From the IMG/VR virus record IMGVR_UViG_3300009406_000001, positions 1 to 42,756 of that record: a stretch of 42,756 nucleotides of DNA; one strand, written 5' to 3'. Of the stretch, positions 32,481 to 41,055 are shown in pieces. Every line of letters begins with the position of its first letter. The first letter of the stretch is position 1. The position numbers and the translations under genes were made by a program. Source of the DNA: a virus. The notes below the pieces were generated by a model. The model was not told where the DNA came from. It saw only the letters and a program-made list of their open reading frames with translations, and made no database searches.

Positions 32481-33668
32481 GTGGATTTAGCACGTGATGG
32501 CTTTTCACACGATGCAGTAAAAATGGTGCTACACTCTCCGAATCGTCAGATTGATTTTCGTTACGAGTTATTAGATAAAGAAAATCGTAGAAAACGAGAT
32601 TTAACCAATGTGACAAGCGCAGACATCAGCCAGTCGATGCTCGCACAGATCAAACGCACTGCGAAGTTTAGTCTGATAGAAAACGAGCAAGGCATCGATT
32701 ACCTCAATGATCGTATAAAACCTTACATGAGATTGTGGATGCCACCAGGCAGGATAATAGCTAGAGAATATGCTTTCTTTAGCCACATTCATTCAATGGA
32801 ATTAAACCGAATAGAAGGGAACGAAAACTCTGGTTGGATTGAATTCCCTCTTGGAGTTTTTTTACTGTCATCCCCAACACGGAAAGATGATGTCGGCTCT
32901 ATTGTTCGTGATATTGAAGCTTATGATTTATCCCTTATTTTACGAGATGACAAGTTTCTTGGTAGGCACACCATTGTGGAGGGGACAGCCTATTATGATG
33001 CTTTAATCGGCATATTAACGAGTGCTGGCATTCGTCATTACAACATCGAACAGATGGACAAAAAGCTACCGCGAACAATTGAGTTTGAACCAGGTGCGGA
33101 AAAAATTGAAGCCATCAACGAGCTACTTTCCCAACTTAATTACACGCCAATTTATGTGGATGAAGAAGGGTATTTCGTTTCTCGTTCATATATATCTCCC
33201 GCTGAACGGTCAGCGGACTACGCCTACATTGACGATGAACAGTCCGTGACATTAATTGGAGCAGAAGAGGAACTTGATACGTTTGACGTTCCGAATGTTT
33301 TCACTGTGATTCGGACAAACGAAGAAGAAGGTCCACTTGTTTCGACGTACGTAAATAATAATCCAGACAGCCCGCTGTCCACAGTTAATCGAGGTCGAAA
33401 CATCGTAGACCACCGAGAGATTGATAACATTGCGGATCAACAGGCGCTTGATTCGTTTGTAGGGAGAATAGCATTTGAAGCAAGTCAAGTGTACGGTCGT
33501 ATCCGATTTAAGTCGGCACTAATGCCTGTGCATGGCTATGCGGATGTATTACAGATGCGTTATCGGGAATTAAAGATTGACGGGAAATACCTTGAATTAA
33601 ATTGGACTATGAAATTAGAAGTTGGTGGGGAAATGACTCACGAATTAAGACAGGTGGTGACGTTATGA
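32481..33668 (+). CDS. Tail hub protein (gp27/Gp37-like)
   Basis: The 395-residue protein fits the tail hub proteins after Dit in siphoviruses: DYLNDRIKPYMRLWMPPGR, a GWIEFPLGVFLLSSPTRKDD segment, and a C-terminal LNWTMKLEVGG. It likely forms the trimeric hub holding the fibre. GTG start is forced because the overlapping ATG hits a stop at once; GAGGAGGTG precedes it. Confidence 0.7.
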   Translation: MDLARDGFSHDAVKMVLHSPNRQIDFRYELLDKENRRKRDLTNVTSADISQSMLAQIKRTAKFSLIENEQGIDYLNDRIKPYMRLWMPPGRIIAREYAFFSHIHSMELNRIEGNENSGWIEFPLGVFLLSSPTRKDDVGSIVRDIEAYDLSLILRDDKFLGRHTIVEGTAYYDALIGILTSAGIRHYNIEQMDKKLPRTIEFEPGAEKIEAINELLSQLNYTPIYVDEEGYFVSRSYISPAERSADYAYIDDEQSVTLIGAEEELDTFDVPNVFTVIRTNEEEGPLVSTYVNNNPDSPLSTVNRGRNIVDHREIDNIADQQALDSFVGRIAFEASQVYGRIRFKSALMPVHGYADVLQMRYRELKIDGKYLELNWTMKLEVGGEMTHELRQVVTL

Positions 33669-33886
33669 TTACGCCCGAAGAATTTGTAGGTTTATTCGGC
33701 AAAGAGAAACAGTCGAAAAGTGTCCGGTTCGGAACAATTACGGACGCTACCGGAAAGCCGCGCTTACGTCTGGACGGCGAAACAGTTGCGTCAGTTAAGC
33801 GTTACCCACGACTGGCGTCATACACTCCGGTAATTGGTGATAGGGTTATGATTTTCAGTGGTGTGGTAATAGGTAAGGTCATTTAG
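33665..33886 (+). CDS. Small tail protein with OB-like barrel, 73 residues
   Basis: ATG 33665 overlaps the hub stop (ATGA) with CAGGTGGTG upstream. The protein is beta-rich: FGTITDATGKPRLRLDGETV and YTPVIGDRVMIFSGVVIGKV, a pattern of small OB-barrel baseplate proteins. It probably belongs to the tail tip; family not certain. Confidence 0.65.
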   Translation: MITPEEFVGLFGKEKQSKSVRFGTITDATGKPRLRLDGETVASVKRYPRLASYTPVIGDRVMIFSGVVIGKVI

Positions 33887-33896
33887 GAGGGATATT

Positions 33897-34253
33897 ATGA
33901 ACGCGACAGAACAACCACTAGTTACATCACGAGGTATTCCAGCGCCACAATATTTTAATAAACAAGGGAATAAGTTCGAATTCATTGAAGGTGAACACGG
34001 GGCAAATGCGTTTATCCAAAAAGGCACGGTTGCGATGGAATCGTGGCAAGGCGACGCGAACGAAGTGAGGACTTTCCCCAATGACCGCTTCGGATTTTCC
34101 ATCGTTAATGATGGAGCGACCGATGTAACATTTACGATTAACGGAAATACAAGAGTTGTTAAACAGCATGAAGCATACGGTGCGCTGTTTGAACCATTTA
34201 CAGCTGTGGACATCGTGACAACTAGTGCATACCGAGCGGAGGTGCTTAAATAA
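33897..34253 (+). CDS. Tail accessory protein, 118 residues
   Basis: A beta-rich protein (KFEFIEGEHGANAFIQKGTV; VTFTINGNTRVVKQHEAYGA) between hub and fibre genes. It is probably a receptor-binding accessory or baseplate component. AGGAGGG precedes the ATG; its stop overlaps the fibre start (TAATG). No named family is recognised. Confidence 0.65.
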   Translation: MNATEQPLVTSRGIPAPQYFNKQGNKFEFIEGEHGANAFIQKGTVAMESWQGDANEVRTFPNDRFGFSIVNDGATDVTFTINGNTRVVKQHEAYGALFEPFTAVDIVTTSAYRAEVLK

Positions 34254-36742
34254 TGGCGTGGAATGTTAATGGAGGTAAACAGGCGATTGATGCAGCCATG
34301 CGGGCGGAGGATTCGGCTGAACGCGCAGAATCAGCGAGTGAGTATATCGAAGAAAAGAAACCATTAATTGATGAATTTACAGGAAAGCAAACAAACCTCC
34401 AAACTCAATTAAACGATTTGGTGTTACAAAAAGGAACGGACATTGCCGAGGTTGTACAAGCTCGTGGCGGAGAGGTGACTTTGAATACTCGACTAAATAA
34501 AGTTACTACGCAGTTGGCGGATACGGCGAATGAAGTAACAACGAAAGCCGATGCGCAAACAACTAGTACAGCCTTAGCGAACTTGGAATTGGCGAAAGCA
34601 ACAAAAGCGTATGTATTAGAAAAAACACAAGCAACTAACGTACAGTGGAAAATGTCGTTTGCAACATTGAGCGAGTTACAAACCACTTACGCAACCGGTG
34701 ATATTTATAATCACGTCGTGCTAGCGGATGGTTATATCTATACTTGGCATAATGATGCGTGGGGTAGTACTCAGATTAGCGCTAATACGCGAGATTTCAC
34801 AGACCAGACAGTAGAACCTCGACACACAACGTTTTTCGAACAATCAACAAACTTATTAGACGAAACAATAGTCACAGCCAACAAAAATATTTTAGCAAAT
34901 GGAACGATTAGTGATTCAGCAGCTTATAGTCTTTATGGTCCTTATAACTGTAAACCAACAACAGATTATAGTTTTGCGGGTGTAACAAACGTTGCATGGT
35001 TTAATGCTAGTGGGGCATTCATTAGTCGGGTTCCGCTTAATAGTCCCGTAGAAAATTACGCAGGGGTAACTGTTAAAAGTCCATCTACCGCTCGCACAAT
35101 GTATGTTTCAAAGACTATACACGAGGGCAATGACTACGGTAAACAAATTAACGAGTCTAGCAACATACTACCTTACGAACCGTTTTACATTTCATTGGAT
35201 AATAATGTTTTAAAAGATGGAGGTTTACCATTAAAAAAGGTGGATTTGAATGTCTTTCAGTCGAAAACGTTAGATGGTGGCGTTTTAAAAGATAAATCAG
35301 TCTCGTTAGACCATATAGACTTTATCGGAACATCAAATAACTTGTTCAATCCGTCACTGGTGCTAAAAGGATACTCATTATCTAAAGATGGGACTATAGC
35401 AAAAACGGATTCAGGTTACGACATACTTGATTTCACGCCAGTAAAACCAAGTACAGCATATAGTTTTAAAGGGTTTAATCTGGTAGTGTGGTATAACTCC
35501 GCACATGTTCGTATCGCGCACACGGAATATTCGTATACATCAACATCGTGGGAAAACGTAATATCACCTAGTAATGCGGCGTATATGCGCGTGCGGTGGC
35601 AACCGGTAATCTACGGCGAAAAAAATCAGCAATTCAACGAAGGCTCGACTTTGCTTGATTATGATAGATTTGGTGAGCCGTCTTTAGTTGAGGACATATC
35701 ACTGTCAAATTCAAGCACGATTAAAGATATATATAATGAAATACGAGATATAAGCACTGTCGTTAATGCCGGTCGAGAATTAATTGTTGATTTTGATTGT
35801 CCTTCCGATGGCGTTTTTAGTTCGAACGAAAGTTATGAGGGTTTCACAAATTTCGGCAATGTAACAGCCGCTGAAGTATATGCTATGTATGATGCGCTAG
35901 TTACTTCATATCCCGACTACATCTCAAAAACGGCACTCGGTAACGACATGTGGGGGAATCCAATTGCTTATTACACATTTAACCCCGTACTTCCGGCGTC
36001 GTCCGAAAACTATAGGTTACCTGAAATCGGCTTAACACTTGGTACGCACGGCTACGAGCATATGCCCCCTTTATCGGTTTACCATATGCTTAAACTTGCG
36101 TGTGAAAAAACTTATGAGTATCCTTTATTACAAGTTTTACGCTTTAACGCTGTAATTAAAGTAATTCCCATTGTTAATCCGAGTGGTTGGAATGCCTACA
36201 CGCGTAAAAACGGTAACGGTATTGATATCAACCGTAGTATGCCTTTTGGATTCGTTGTTGGAAGCGATACTGCGGCTAGTACTTATGGGGGGACCGAACC
36301 ATTAATCGAATTGGAAAGCCAATATATTAAAACGTTCCTTGATACTAACCTCAACTTAGACTACCTATTTGATTATCATAATTTCCATGAAGTTGAAGTG
36401 GCTAGTCAGTTTTTATGGATTCCTATGCACATGAATACGGACGCGCCCACAAAAAATATTGCTAGAAATTTAGTAGCTCAAATGAGTCGGAAATGGGCAA
36501 GAGAGTTAGATTTCCTCACAGACGACGGTACGTTCTATGGGTATAGCGATGCGGGCACGTCAGCAACTATATCTGCATATGCCACATCGCGCGGCTTAAT
36601 ATCCACTACGTTCGAAGGACGATATCGTTGGTTGATGGATAGTACCAGTGTTGCTTATGATCATAACTCAATAAAGTGTAACGTAGAGGCATTCACAAAC
36701 TATTTGCTAATGCACTTACGTTATTCAGTTCTTAATAAATAG
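34253..36742 (+). CDS. Tail fibre with M14 zinc carboxypeptidase-like domain
   Basis: This 829-residue protein starts with a helical/coiled-coil shaft (residues 1-130), followed by two similar beta-sandwich modules (starting near TNLLDETIV and NNLFNPSLV, each with a TxYSF-A/K-G pattern), and from about residue 530 an M14 peptidase-like domain. The catalytic set is complete: His599-x-x-Glu602 (HGYE), Arg651, Asn660-Arg661 (IDINRS), zinc ligand His709 (DYHNFH) and Glu788 (TFEGRY). It may trim peptidoglycan stem peptides or a surface protein during infection. It is the last structural gene. Confidence 0.82.
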   Translation: MAWNVNGGKQAIDAAMRAEDSAERAESASEYIEEKKPLIDEFTGKQTNLQTQLNDLVLQKGTDIAEVVQARGGEVTLNTRLNKVTTQLADTANEVTTKADAQTTSTALANLELAKATKAYVLEKTQATNVQWKMSFATLSELQTTYATGDIYNHVVLADGYIYTWHNDAWGSTQISANTRDFTDQTVEPRHTTFFEQSTNLLDETIVTANKNILANGTISDSAAYSLYGPYNCKPTTDYSFAGVTNVAWFNASGAFISRVPLNSPVENYAGVTVKSPSTARTMYVSKTIHEGNDYGKQINESSNILPYEPFYISLDNNVLKDGGLPLKKVDLNVFQSKTLDGGVLKDKSVSLDHIDFIGTSNNLFNPSLVLKGYSLSKDGTIAKTDSGYDILDFTPVKPSTAYSFKGFNLVVWYNSAHVRIAHTEYSYTSTSWENVISPSNAAYMRVRWQPVIYGEKNQQFNEGSTLLDYDRFGEPSLVEDISLSNSSTIKDIYNEIRDISTVVNAGRELIVDFDCPSDGVFSSNESYEGFTNFGNVTAAEVYAMYDALVTSYPDYISKTALGNDMWGNPIAYYTFNPVLPASSENYRLPEIGLTLGTHGYEHMPPLSVYHMLKLACEKTYEYPLLQVLRFNAVIKVIPIVNPSGWNAYTRKNGNGIDINRSMPFGFVVGSDTAASTYGGTEPLIELESQYIKTFLDTNLNLDYLFDYHNFHEVEVASQFLWIPMHMNTDAPTKNIARNLVAQMSRKWARELDFLTDDGTFYGYSDAGTSATISAYATSRGLISTTFEGRYRWLMDSTSVAYDHNSIKCNVEAFTNYLLMHLRYSVLNK

Positions 36743-36872
36743 TAGGCGAATAAGGTGGCTAAGGCAGAACTATCAAACGTTCTTGATGGCTCTTCTGATT
36801 AATTTAAGGGAATTGTTGAGATATACAAATCAGTAAAATTGAGAAGTCCTTCTATTTTGGGGGAAATCAATG

Positions 36873-36881
36873 TGGTATACT
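36873..36881 (+). promoter_or_regulatory. Possible extended -10 promoter for the acyltransferase
   Basis: TGGTATACT matches an extended -10 (TG-N-TATACT); no good -35 lies 17 bp upstream. It is 30 bp before the start codon, inside a 169-bp AT-rich gap (36743-36911) which otherwise shows only a weak dyad near 36776-36791. A cargo gene with its own promoter would be expected here. Confidence 0.3.
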
Positions 36882-36911
36882 TTTCCTTATTGCGAAATAG
36901 GGGGGATTAAA

Positions 36912-37994
36912 ATGAAACAGAACGAAACAATGCACGGACTTAGAGGGTTAGCTTCTGTAATAGTCGTATTCTTTCACATATATGGGATGGCTTATATTGG
37001 TGGTTTTTTTGAAAAAAGAGAAATAGCTGGTTTTTTTAGGATATTTCATAACTTCGGATCTATGGGTGTAAATATGTTTTTCATGTTAAGTGGATATTTA
37101 ATCATTGGTAGCTTAGCGAGACATGGGAATATTAAGAATTTCATGATAAATAGAATCATTAGAATATACCCTGTGTTTTTAACACTTCATATAGTTTTAT
37201 TTTTGTTCGGTCCTATCATCAATTACGAGTGGCTAGGAGATGTTTCAATAACTCAGTATATTGCAGGTTTTATATCTAATCTCCTTTTATTACCTGGCAT
37301 ATTTGACTTACCTATTGCGCAAAAGAATGCATGGTCTCTAAGCTACGAGTTTTTGTTTTATATTGTATCTGCTTTATTTTTCTTAATAACACTAAAAATA
37401 AAGAAGAAATCTTTAAAATATATTTCTTTATCCCTCTTAACCGCACTATCAGTTGTAGTTATATACAATCATCCTACAGCGTTATTTTTTATATTAGGAG
37501 TAATAGTTTACTATTCGCAAGACTTGATTAAGAGTAAATACCAGTATAAAAAGTATTACTTTTTAAATGGCGTAATTTTATTACCTGTAATTTTTTATAT
37601 TTATGACGCAGGAAATAGTTTTGCCATTGTTCCTTTGATTCTAAGTTTAATTATGTTTTGGGTAGTTGTGAACCAAGAAGGTTTATTATCCAAAATACTG
37701 AAAACTAAAGTTTTTCAATTTCTTGGTACCATTAGTTATAGTCTTTACTTGATTCATCCATTTGCTTTATTTCCTTTTAAAATAATTTTCAGTACTGAAA
37801 AAGTGAAAATGTTAATTGAGAATGAGTACGTGAGAATTTCTTTGTTCGGCTCTATTAGTTTAACGGTAGCGATAATAGGATCATATATTTCATACCGCTT
37901 ATTGGAAGTGGCGCTGACGTCTAAGTTGAAAAGTTTGACAAAGAAAAAAAGGATAATCAAAAGTTACAAAGTAAAAGAATCGCCAGTTTCCTAA
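36912..37994 (+). CDS. Acyltransferase 3 family membrane protein (OafA-like)
   Basis: The 360-residue integral membrane protein belongs to acyltransferase family 3, which moves acetyl or other acyl groups onto surface sugars. The signature is HGLRGLASVIVVFFHIYGMA near the N-terminus with the conserved His; about ten hydrophobic segments follow, and the end is basic (KSLTKKKRIIKSYK). ATG 36912 follows a run of six G. The gene is clearly richer in A/T than its neighbours, has a gap before it and a terminator after it, and sits between tail and lysis genes: a typical phage cargo gene for seroconversion or blocking of receptors in the lysogen. Confidence 0.88.
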   Translation: MKQNETMHGLRGLASVIVVFFHIYGMAYIGGFFEKREIAGFFRIFHNFGSMGVNMFFMLSGYLIIGSLARHGNIKNFMINRIIRIYPVFLTLHIVLFLFGPIINYEWLGDVSITQYIAGFISNLLLLPGIFDLPIAQKNAWSLSYEFLFYIVSALFFLITLKIKKKSLKYISLSLLTALSVVVIYNHPTALFFILGVIVYYSQDLIKSKYQYKKYYFLNGVILLPVIFYIYDAGNSFAIVPLILSLIMFWVVVNQEGLLSKILKTKVFQFLGTISYSLYLIHPFALFPFKIIFSTEKVKMLIENEYVRISLFGSISLTVAIIGSYISYRLLEVALTSKLKSLTKKKRIIKSYKVKESPVS

Positions 37995-38047
37995 CGTCAG
38001 CTTAGGAACAAACACGGTAGTAAGTAAAACAGAATAATCAACGAAGC

Positions 38048-38080
38048 AGAACGTCCACTAACAGGGCGTTCTTTTTATTT
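38048..38080 (+). terminator. Rho-independent terminator after the acyltransferase
   Basis: Arms 38048-38056 and 38064-38072 form 9 pairs around a 7-nt loop, followed by TTTTATTT. It separates the cargo gene from the lysis genes. Confidence 0.8.
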
Positions 38081-38105
38081 ATCCAAAAATAAGGAGTGAA
38101 AAATA

Positions 38106-38627
38106 ATGGGAGGTTTAAATTTGGGTCAATTAGATATAGTACACATGTATTTATTCGGGGGAGTTAAGTTTCTGCATTTCTTATTAATATTAATGGCATT
38201 AGATATTATCACTGGGGTTTTTAAAGCTTTCAAGAATGAAAATTTGTGGAGTCGAAAGAGTCTATTTGGATACGCAAGAAAAATGCTAGTGCTTATCATG
38301 GTCATCATGGCAAATATCATCGATCAAATACTAGGCATGGGCGGGGCGATTACATACGCAACCGTGCTATTTTACATTGTTAATGAAGCTTTATCCATCA
38401 TGGAGAATATGGCTGAACTTGGCGTAGTCGTACCGGCTGGGTTGGCTCAGAAATTGAAGGTTATCGAATCAAGTAATCAATCATTTTCAGAGGAAATACG
38501 CGAGGAGTTAATTGGTTCGAAAGTGGACCATCAATTGAATTCCGCTAAAATCAACAGTCATATTAGTGCGAAAGTGGACGAACTGATTGATATTCAGAAT
38601 GAAAAATCGAATGAAGGTGAGAAGTGA
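38106..38627 (+). CDS. Holin (phage_holin_4 type)
   Basis: The 173-residue membrane protein has the features of the toxin-secretion/phage-lysis holin family: FLHFLLILMALDIITGVFKA, the basic WSRKSLFGYARK loop, then two more membrane helices (MLVLIMVIMANIIDQILGMG; ATVLFYIVNEALSIMENMAE). A charged C-terminal tail follows, longer than in many relatives. It makes the membrane lesion that frees the amidase. AAGGAGTG upstream. Confidence 0.88.
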   Translation: MGGLNLGQLDIVHMYLFGGVKFLHFLLILMALDIITGVFKAFKNENLWSRKSLFGYARKMLVLIMVIMANIIDQILGMGGAITYATVLFYIVNEALSIMENMAELGVVVPAGLAQKLKVIESSNQSFSEEIREELIGSKVDHQLNSAKINSHISAKVDELIDIQNEKSNEGEK

Positions 38628-38628
38628 T

Positions 38629-39396
38629 ATGCGACTTCTTAAACACGGCTCAAAAATAGGTAATGCTACTGTCATTGTGGACATCATTCAAAAAGGCAAT
38701 CCAGAGATCCGTCCATCCACGGCTATGAAGCCGAAAAAGATAACTACTCATAACACAGGCAATGCCAGTAAGGGAGCTAACGCTAAGGCACACAACACTT
38801 ATATCCATAACTTAGCCAGCTTCCATCCTAAAGACACCACACACGTTTCCTGGCATATCACGGTGGATGATAAGTTTATCTATCAGCATATTCCGTTCGA
38901 TGAAATTGCTTGGCATTGCGGGGATGGCGGTGGGGTGAATTCGGGTAATCGGACGTCAATAGGTATTGAAATATGCGAGAATCCCGAAACGAATACAAAG
39001 CAAGCGGAAGAAAACGCGATTGCTCTAACAGTTTTATTAATGAATGAATTCAAATTAACGCCAAGCGATGTCGTACCTCATCAGCATTGGAGCGGTAAAT
39101 ACTGTCCTCGTGTAATTTTGAAGCGTGACGGATCATTCACGCTGTATCGAAATAGGGTAGCTGCGGCAGTTAATAACACTGTAAAGGAGGATGAAGAATT
39201 GAAGTTTTCAAGCCCAACTTTAAAATCAGAAACTGAAACTTCTTTATTGAGCAAAGCACATCGTCAGATCGTCGTAACTGCAGCTGTGAAGGCAGGAGCT
39301 CATGCATCGTGGGCTGACAAGTTAGCAAATGGCACACTCACAGATGCGGATGTACTGGGATTAGCGGTTAAATATACAGTTGTAGTAAATAAGTGA
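38629..39396 (+). CDS. N-acetylmuramoyl-L-alanine amidase endolysin
   Basis: The 255-residue endolysin cuts the bond between muramic acid and L-alanine. Amidase_2 domain residues are visible: zinc ligands His41 (THNTG), His151 and Cys159 (PHQHWSGKYCP), and Glu114 in IGIEIC. A linker (about 175-205) leads to a C-terminal domain (HRQIVVTAAVKAGAHASWAD) that probably binds the wall. ATG 38629 fits GAAGGTGAG; an upstream in-frame ATG (38587) lies inside the holin gene. An in-frame TTG at 39199 with its own strong ribosome binding site could start a 65-residue C-terminal product. Confidence 0.93.
   Translation: MRLLKHGSKIGNATVIVDIIQKGNPEIRPSTAMKPKKITTHNTGNASKGANAKAHNTYIHNLASFHPKDTTHVSWHITVDDKFIYQHIPFDEIAWHCGDGGGVNSGNRTSIGIEICENPETNTKQAEENAIALTVLLMNEFKLTPSDVVPHQHWSGKYCPRVILKRDGSFTLYRNRVAAAVNNTVKEDEELKFSSPTLKSETETSLLSKAHRQIVVTAAVKAGAHASWADKLANGTLTDADVLGLAVKYTVVVNK
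39183..39201 (+). promoter_or_regulatory. Internal ribosome binding site and TTG start in the amidase gene
   Basis: AAAGGAGG at 39183-39190 is followed after 8 bases by TTG at 39199-39201, in frame with the amidase. It lies exactly at the linker between catalytic and C-terminal domains. Some endolysins are known to use such a site to make a separate wall-binding subunit that multimerises with the full-length enzyme. Confidence 0.55.
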
Positions 39397-39401
39397 AAAC
39401 A

Positions 39402-39447
39402 AAAGCGGCCCATCCACAGATCATTGTGGGTAGGCCGCTTTTTTTAT
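39402..39447. terminator. Bidirectional terminator between convergent genes
   Basis: Arms 39402-39418 and about 39424-39440 form 16 pairs with one mismatch, followed by a run of seven or more T. The A-rich left flank can give a U-rich end in the other direction. It separates the lysis genes from the leftward membrane-protein gene. Confidence 0.85.
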
Positions 39448-40164
39448 TTATCGAGTTTCCCCGTTAACATCAATACGAGTTGCATTCATTGCGCCTGTCA
39501 TTCCTACCACGTTATCTACCCCTAAATCAGACGATGCATATCCATCACCCGATAAAGGTCCCCATACTTCAATTTCATCACCTACACTTGCCGAAACTTC
39601 ATAGGGAGGAAAGATAGGCATCACATATCCTTGCTCATTTTTAACTAGTAAGGCATCTTCCATAACTCCGAAGAGACCTTCAACTTTTTCAATTTTGATC
39701 AATTCACCTTTTAAATGATAATTCATTCCTTTAAATTTTGATTCAGTTTTGTCGTACAACATTGCGCCTGGTTTAGCGGGATACTCTTCAGCGTTTGCGA
39801 TAGCATCGGGTTGATAAACTACTTCCCCAGGCGGGACTACTTTTTTCTCGGGTTCTGTTTTCACTTCGGTTTTCTTTTCTTCTGTTGCTTCGGGTTTAGC
39901 TTCTTCTTTTGGCTCGGTTTTCACCACTGGTGCCGATGTTTCGATTTTCTTAGGTTCGTCTGCTTGCTCGGTTGGTGCAGTTTCGATCGTTGCATCGAAT
40001 CCGATAGTCGCTAAAACCATCATTGCAAATGTGATTCCTAGTAGTTTTGAATGTTTCTTACGGGTTACTTTATTCTTTTTAGTTGCAGAAATGATTGTTC
40101 GCACGATGAAGTATAGGAATGCTGCCGTGGACAATAACGCTATGATGAAAAATAAACTATTCAA
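39448..40164 (-). CDS. Membrane-anchored prophage protein with OB-like outer domain
   Basis: The 238-residue protein starts with TTG, 7 bases after AGGAGG on the minus strand. Residues 1-25 and 41-60 are hydrophobic, with a basic loop between (KKNKVTRKKH). Residues 65-115 form a Glu/Lys/Pro/Thr-rich linker with repeats (EEAKPEATEEKKTEVKTEPE). The C-terminal 110 residues are beta-rich (NYHLKGELIKIEKVEGLFGV; VGDEIEVWGPLSGDGY), an OB-like pattern. It probably reaches outside the cell. Transcribed against the lytic genes, it may be expressed in the lysogen; superinfection exclusion is a reasonable guess, not shown. Confidence 0.65.
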   Translation of the reverse strand: MNSLFFIIALLSTAAFLYFIVRTIISATKKNKVTRKKHSKLLGITFAMMVLATIGFDATIETAPTEQADEPKKIETSAPVVKTEPKEEAKPEATEEKKTEVKTEPEKKVVPPGEVVYQPDAIANAEEYPAKPGAMLYDKTESKFKGMNYHLKGELIKIEKVEGLFGVMEDALLVKNEQGYVMPIFPPYEVSASVGDEIEVWGPLSGDGYASSDLGVDNVVGMTGAMNATRIDVNGETR

Positions 40165-40243
40165 TTGTGGACCTCCTAATATTTTCTGTTAGTTCTATGG
40201 TACGACAATGTAGATGAAGTGGCAATATGTGGACGACTTCCTA

Positions 40244-40846
40244 CTACTCAACCCTTCGCCATCCATTCACAACAAAATCCCCCACATACATCAACATATC
40301 TGCCCAAGCAATAACAGTTTTATACGGATTTTCAGAGTTGATATATTTCATGACCTTCTTTAATTCGGTTTGGTGTTCCTCGGTTAGTCGTTTTCTCTTA
40401 GAGTAATTTCTCATAAGAGTGTGGATGAAATCGGGATCACGGATGCTGGCGCTAAGTAAGATTGCGACTGCACGAGAAGGAGTGACATCTAGGGCGAATG
40501 CTAACAATCCAATGTTTTCAAAATCATCTGTTGTAAATTTAGCGGTGATTCGTTCATGAAAGCTTTTATCCTTTTTACGCTGCAATGAAGGATTATCTAA
40601 ACTACCAAAGTAGATGGTATTTCCAAGTCGCACCCCTCTCCGAAAGTTAGGCTTCAATAATCCCATTACCTCTTTTGATTGAATACCTTCCGCACACAGG
40701 ATCACCGCAATGTCTTTGACAGGTAAATCGCATATGTCGGACAAGCGGTAGATGTTTTTCTTTAAATGAACAGGAATCACTGGCTTCACATCTCGCTTTT
40801 TATCCGACCGAACCTTTCTTTCTCCCCTATCCCCCACCGTTTCCAT
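40244..40846 (-). CDS. DNA-binding-like protein with two RHH-like segments
   Basis: This 200-residue protein is not a recognised family. Residues about 97-137 fit a ribbon-helix-helix: a strand (RITAKFT) followed by helices (DDFENIGLLAFALDV, then SRAVAILLSASIR). An earlier segment (about 23-55: VIPVHLKKNIYRLSDICDLP then KDIAVILCAEGI) has the same outline, so two such units may lie in one chain. It is divergent from parM, like an autoregulator or second centromere-binding factor. AGAGG lies directly at the ATG, so GTG at 40837 may be the true start. Confidence 0.5.
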   Translation of the reverse strand: METVGDRGERKVRSDKKRDVKPVIPVHLKKNIYRLSDICDLPVKDIAVILCAEGIQSKEVMGLLKPNFRRGVRLGNTIYFGSLDNPSLQRKKDKSFHERITAKFTTDDFENIGLLAFALDVTPSRAVAILLSASIRDPDFIHTLMRNYSKRKRLTEEHQTELKKVMKYINSENPYKTVIAWADMLMYVGDFVVNGWRRVE

Positions 40847-41055
40847 CCTCTCTTATCGTGTATTTGATTAGGACACATTCCGCAGTCCTAAGCTTAAATC
40901 TACTATATGAACGATAGGGGAGTGGTATGAATCACTATTTTTATGAATATTTGGTTTAGTCTACTAATACACTATGTAATGCAACGGTAATTCATTGAGA
41001 GTGTGGATGGCCAGTTTGGTAATGCAGGAGTATTACATTATAGGAGGATGATAGA
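40847..41055. promoter_or_regulatory. Divergent region upstream of parM, candidate parC/operator
   Basis: This 209-bp region holds a perfect dyad TTAGGAC/GTCCTAA (40868-40874, 40885-40891), three TATGAA direct repeats (40906, 40926, 40942) with a dyad AGTG...CACT around the second, and two possible rightward promoters: TTGGTT-16-TATGTA (40951-40978) and TTGAGA-17-GGTAAT (40995-41023). Actin-type partition loci have the centromere at this position, and ParR binds repeats there. No strict iteron array is seen, so the centromere role is tentative. Confidence 0.4.
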
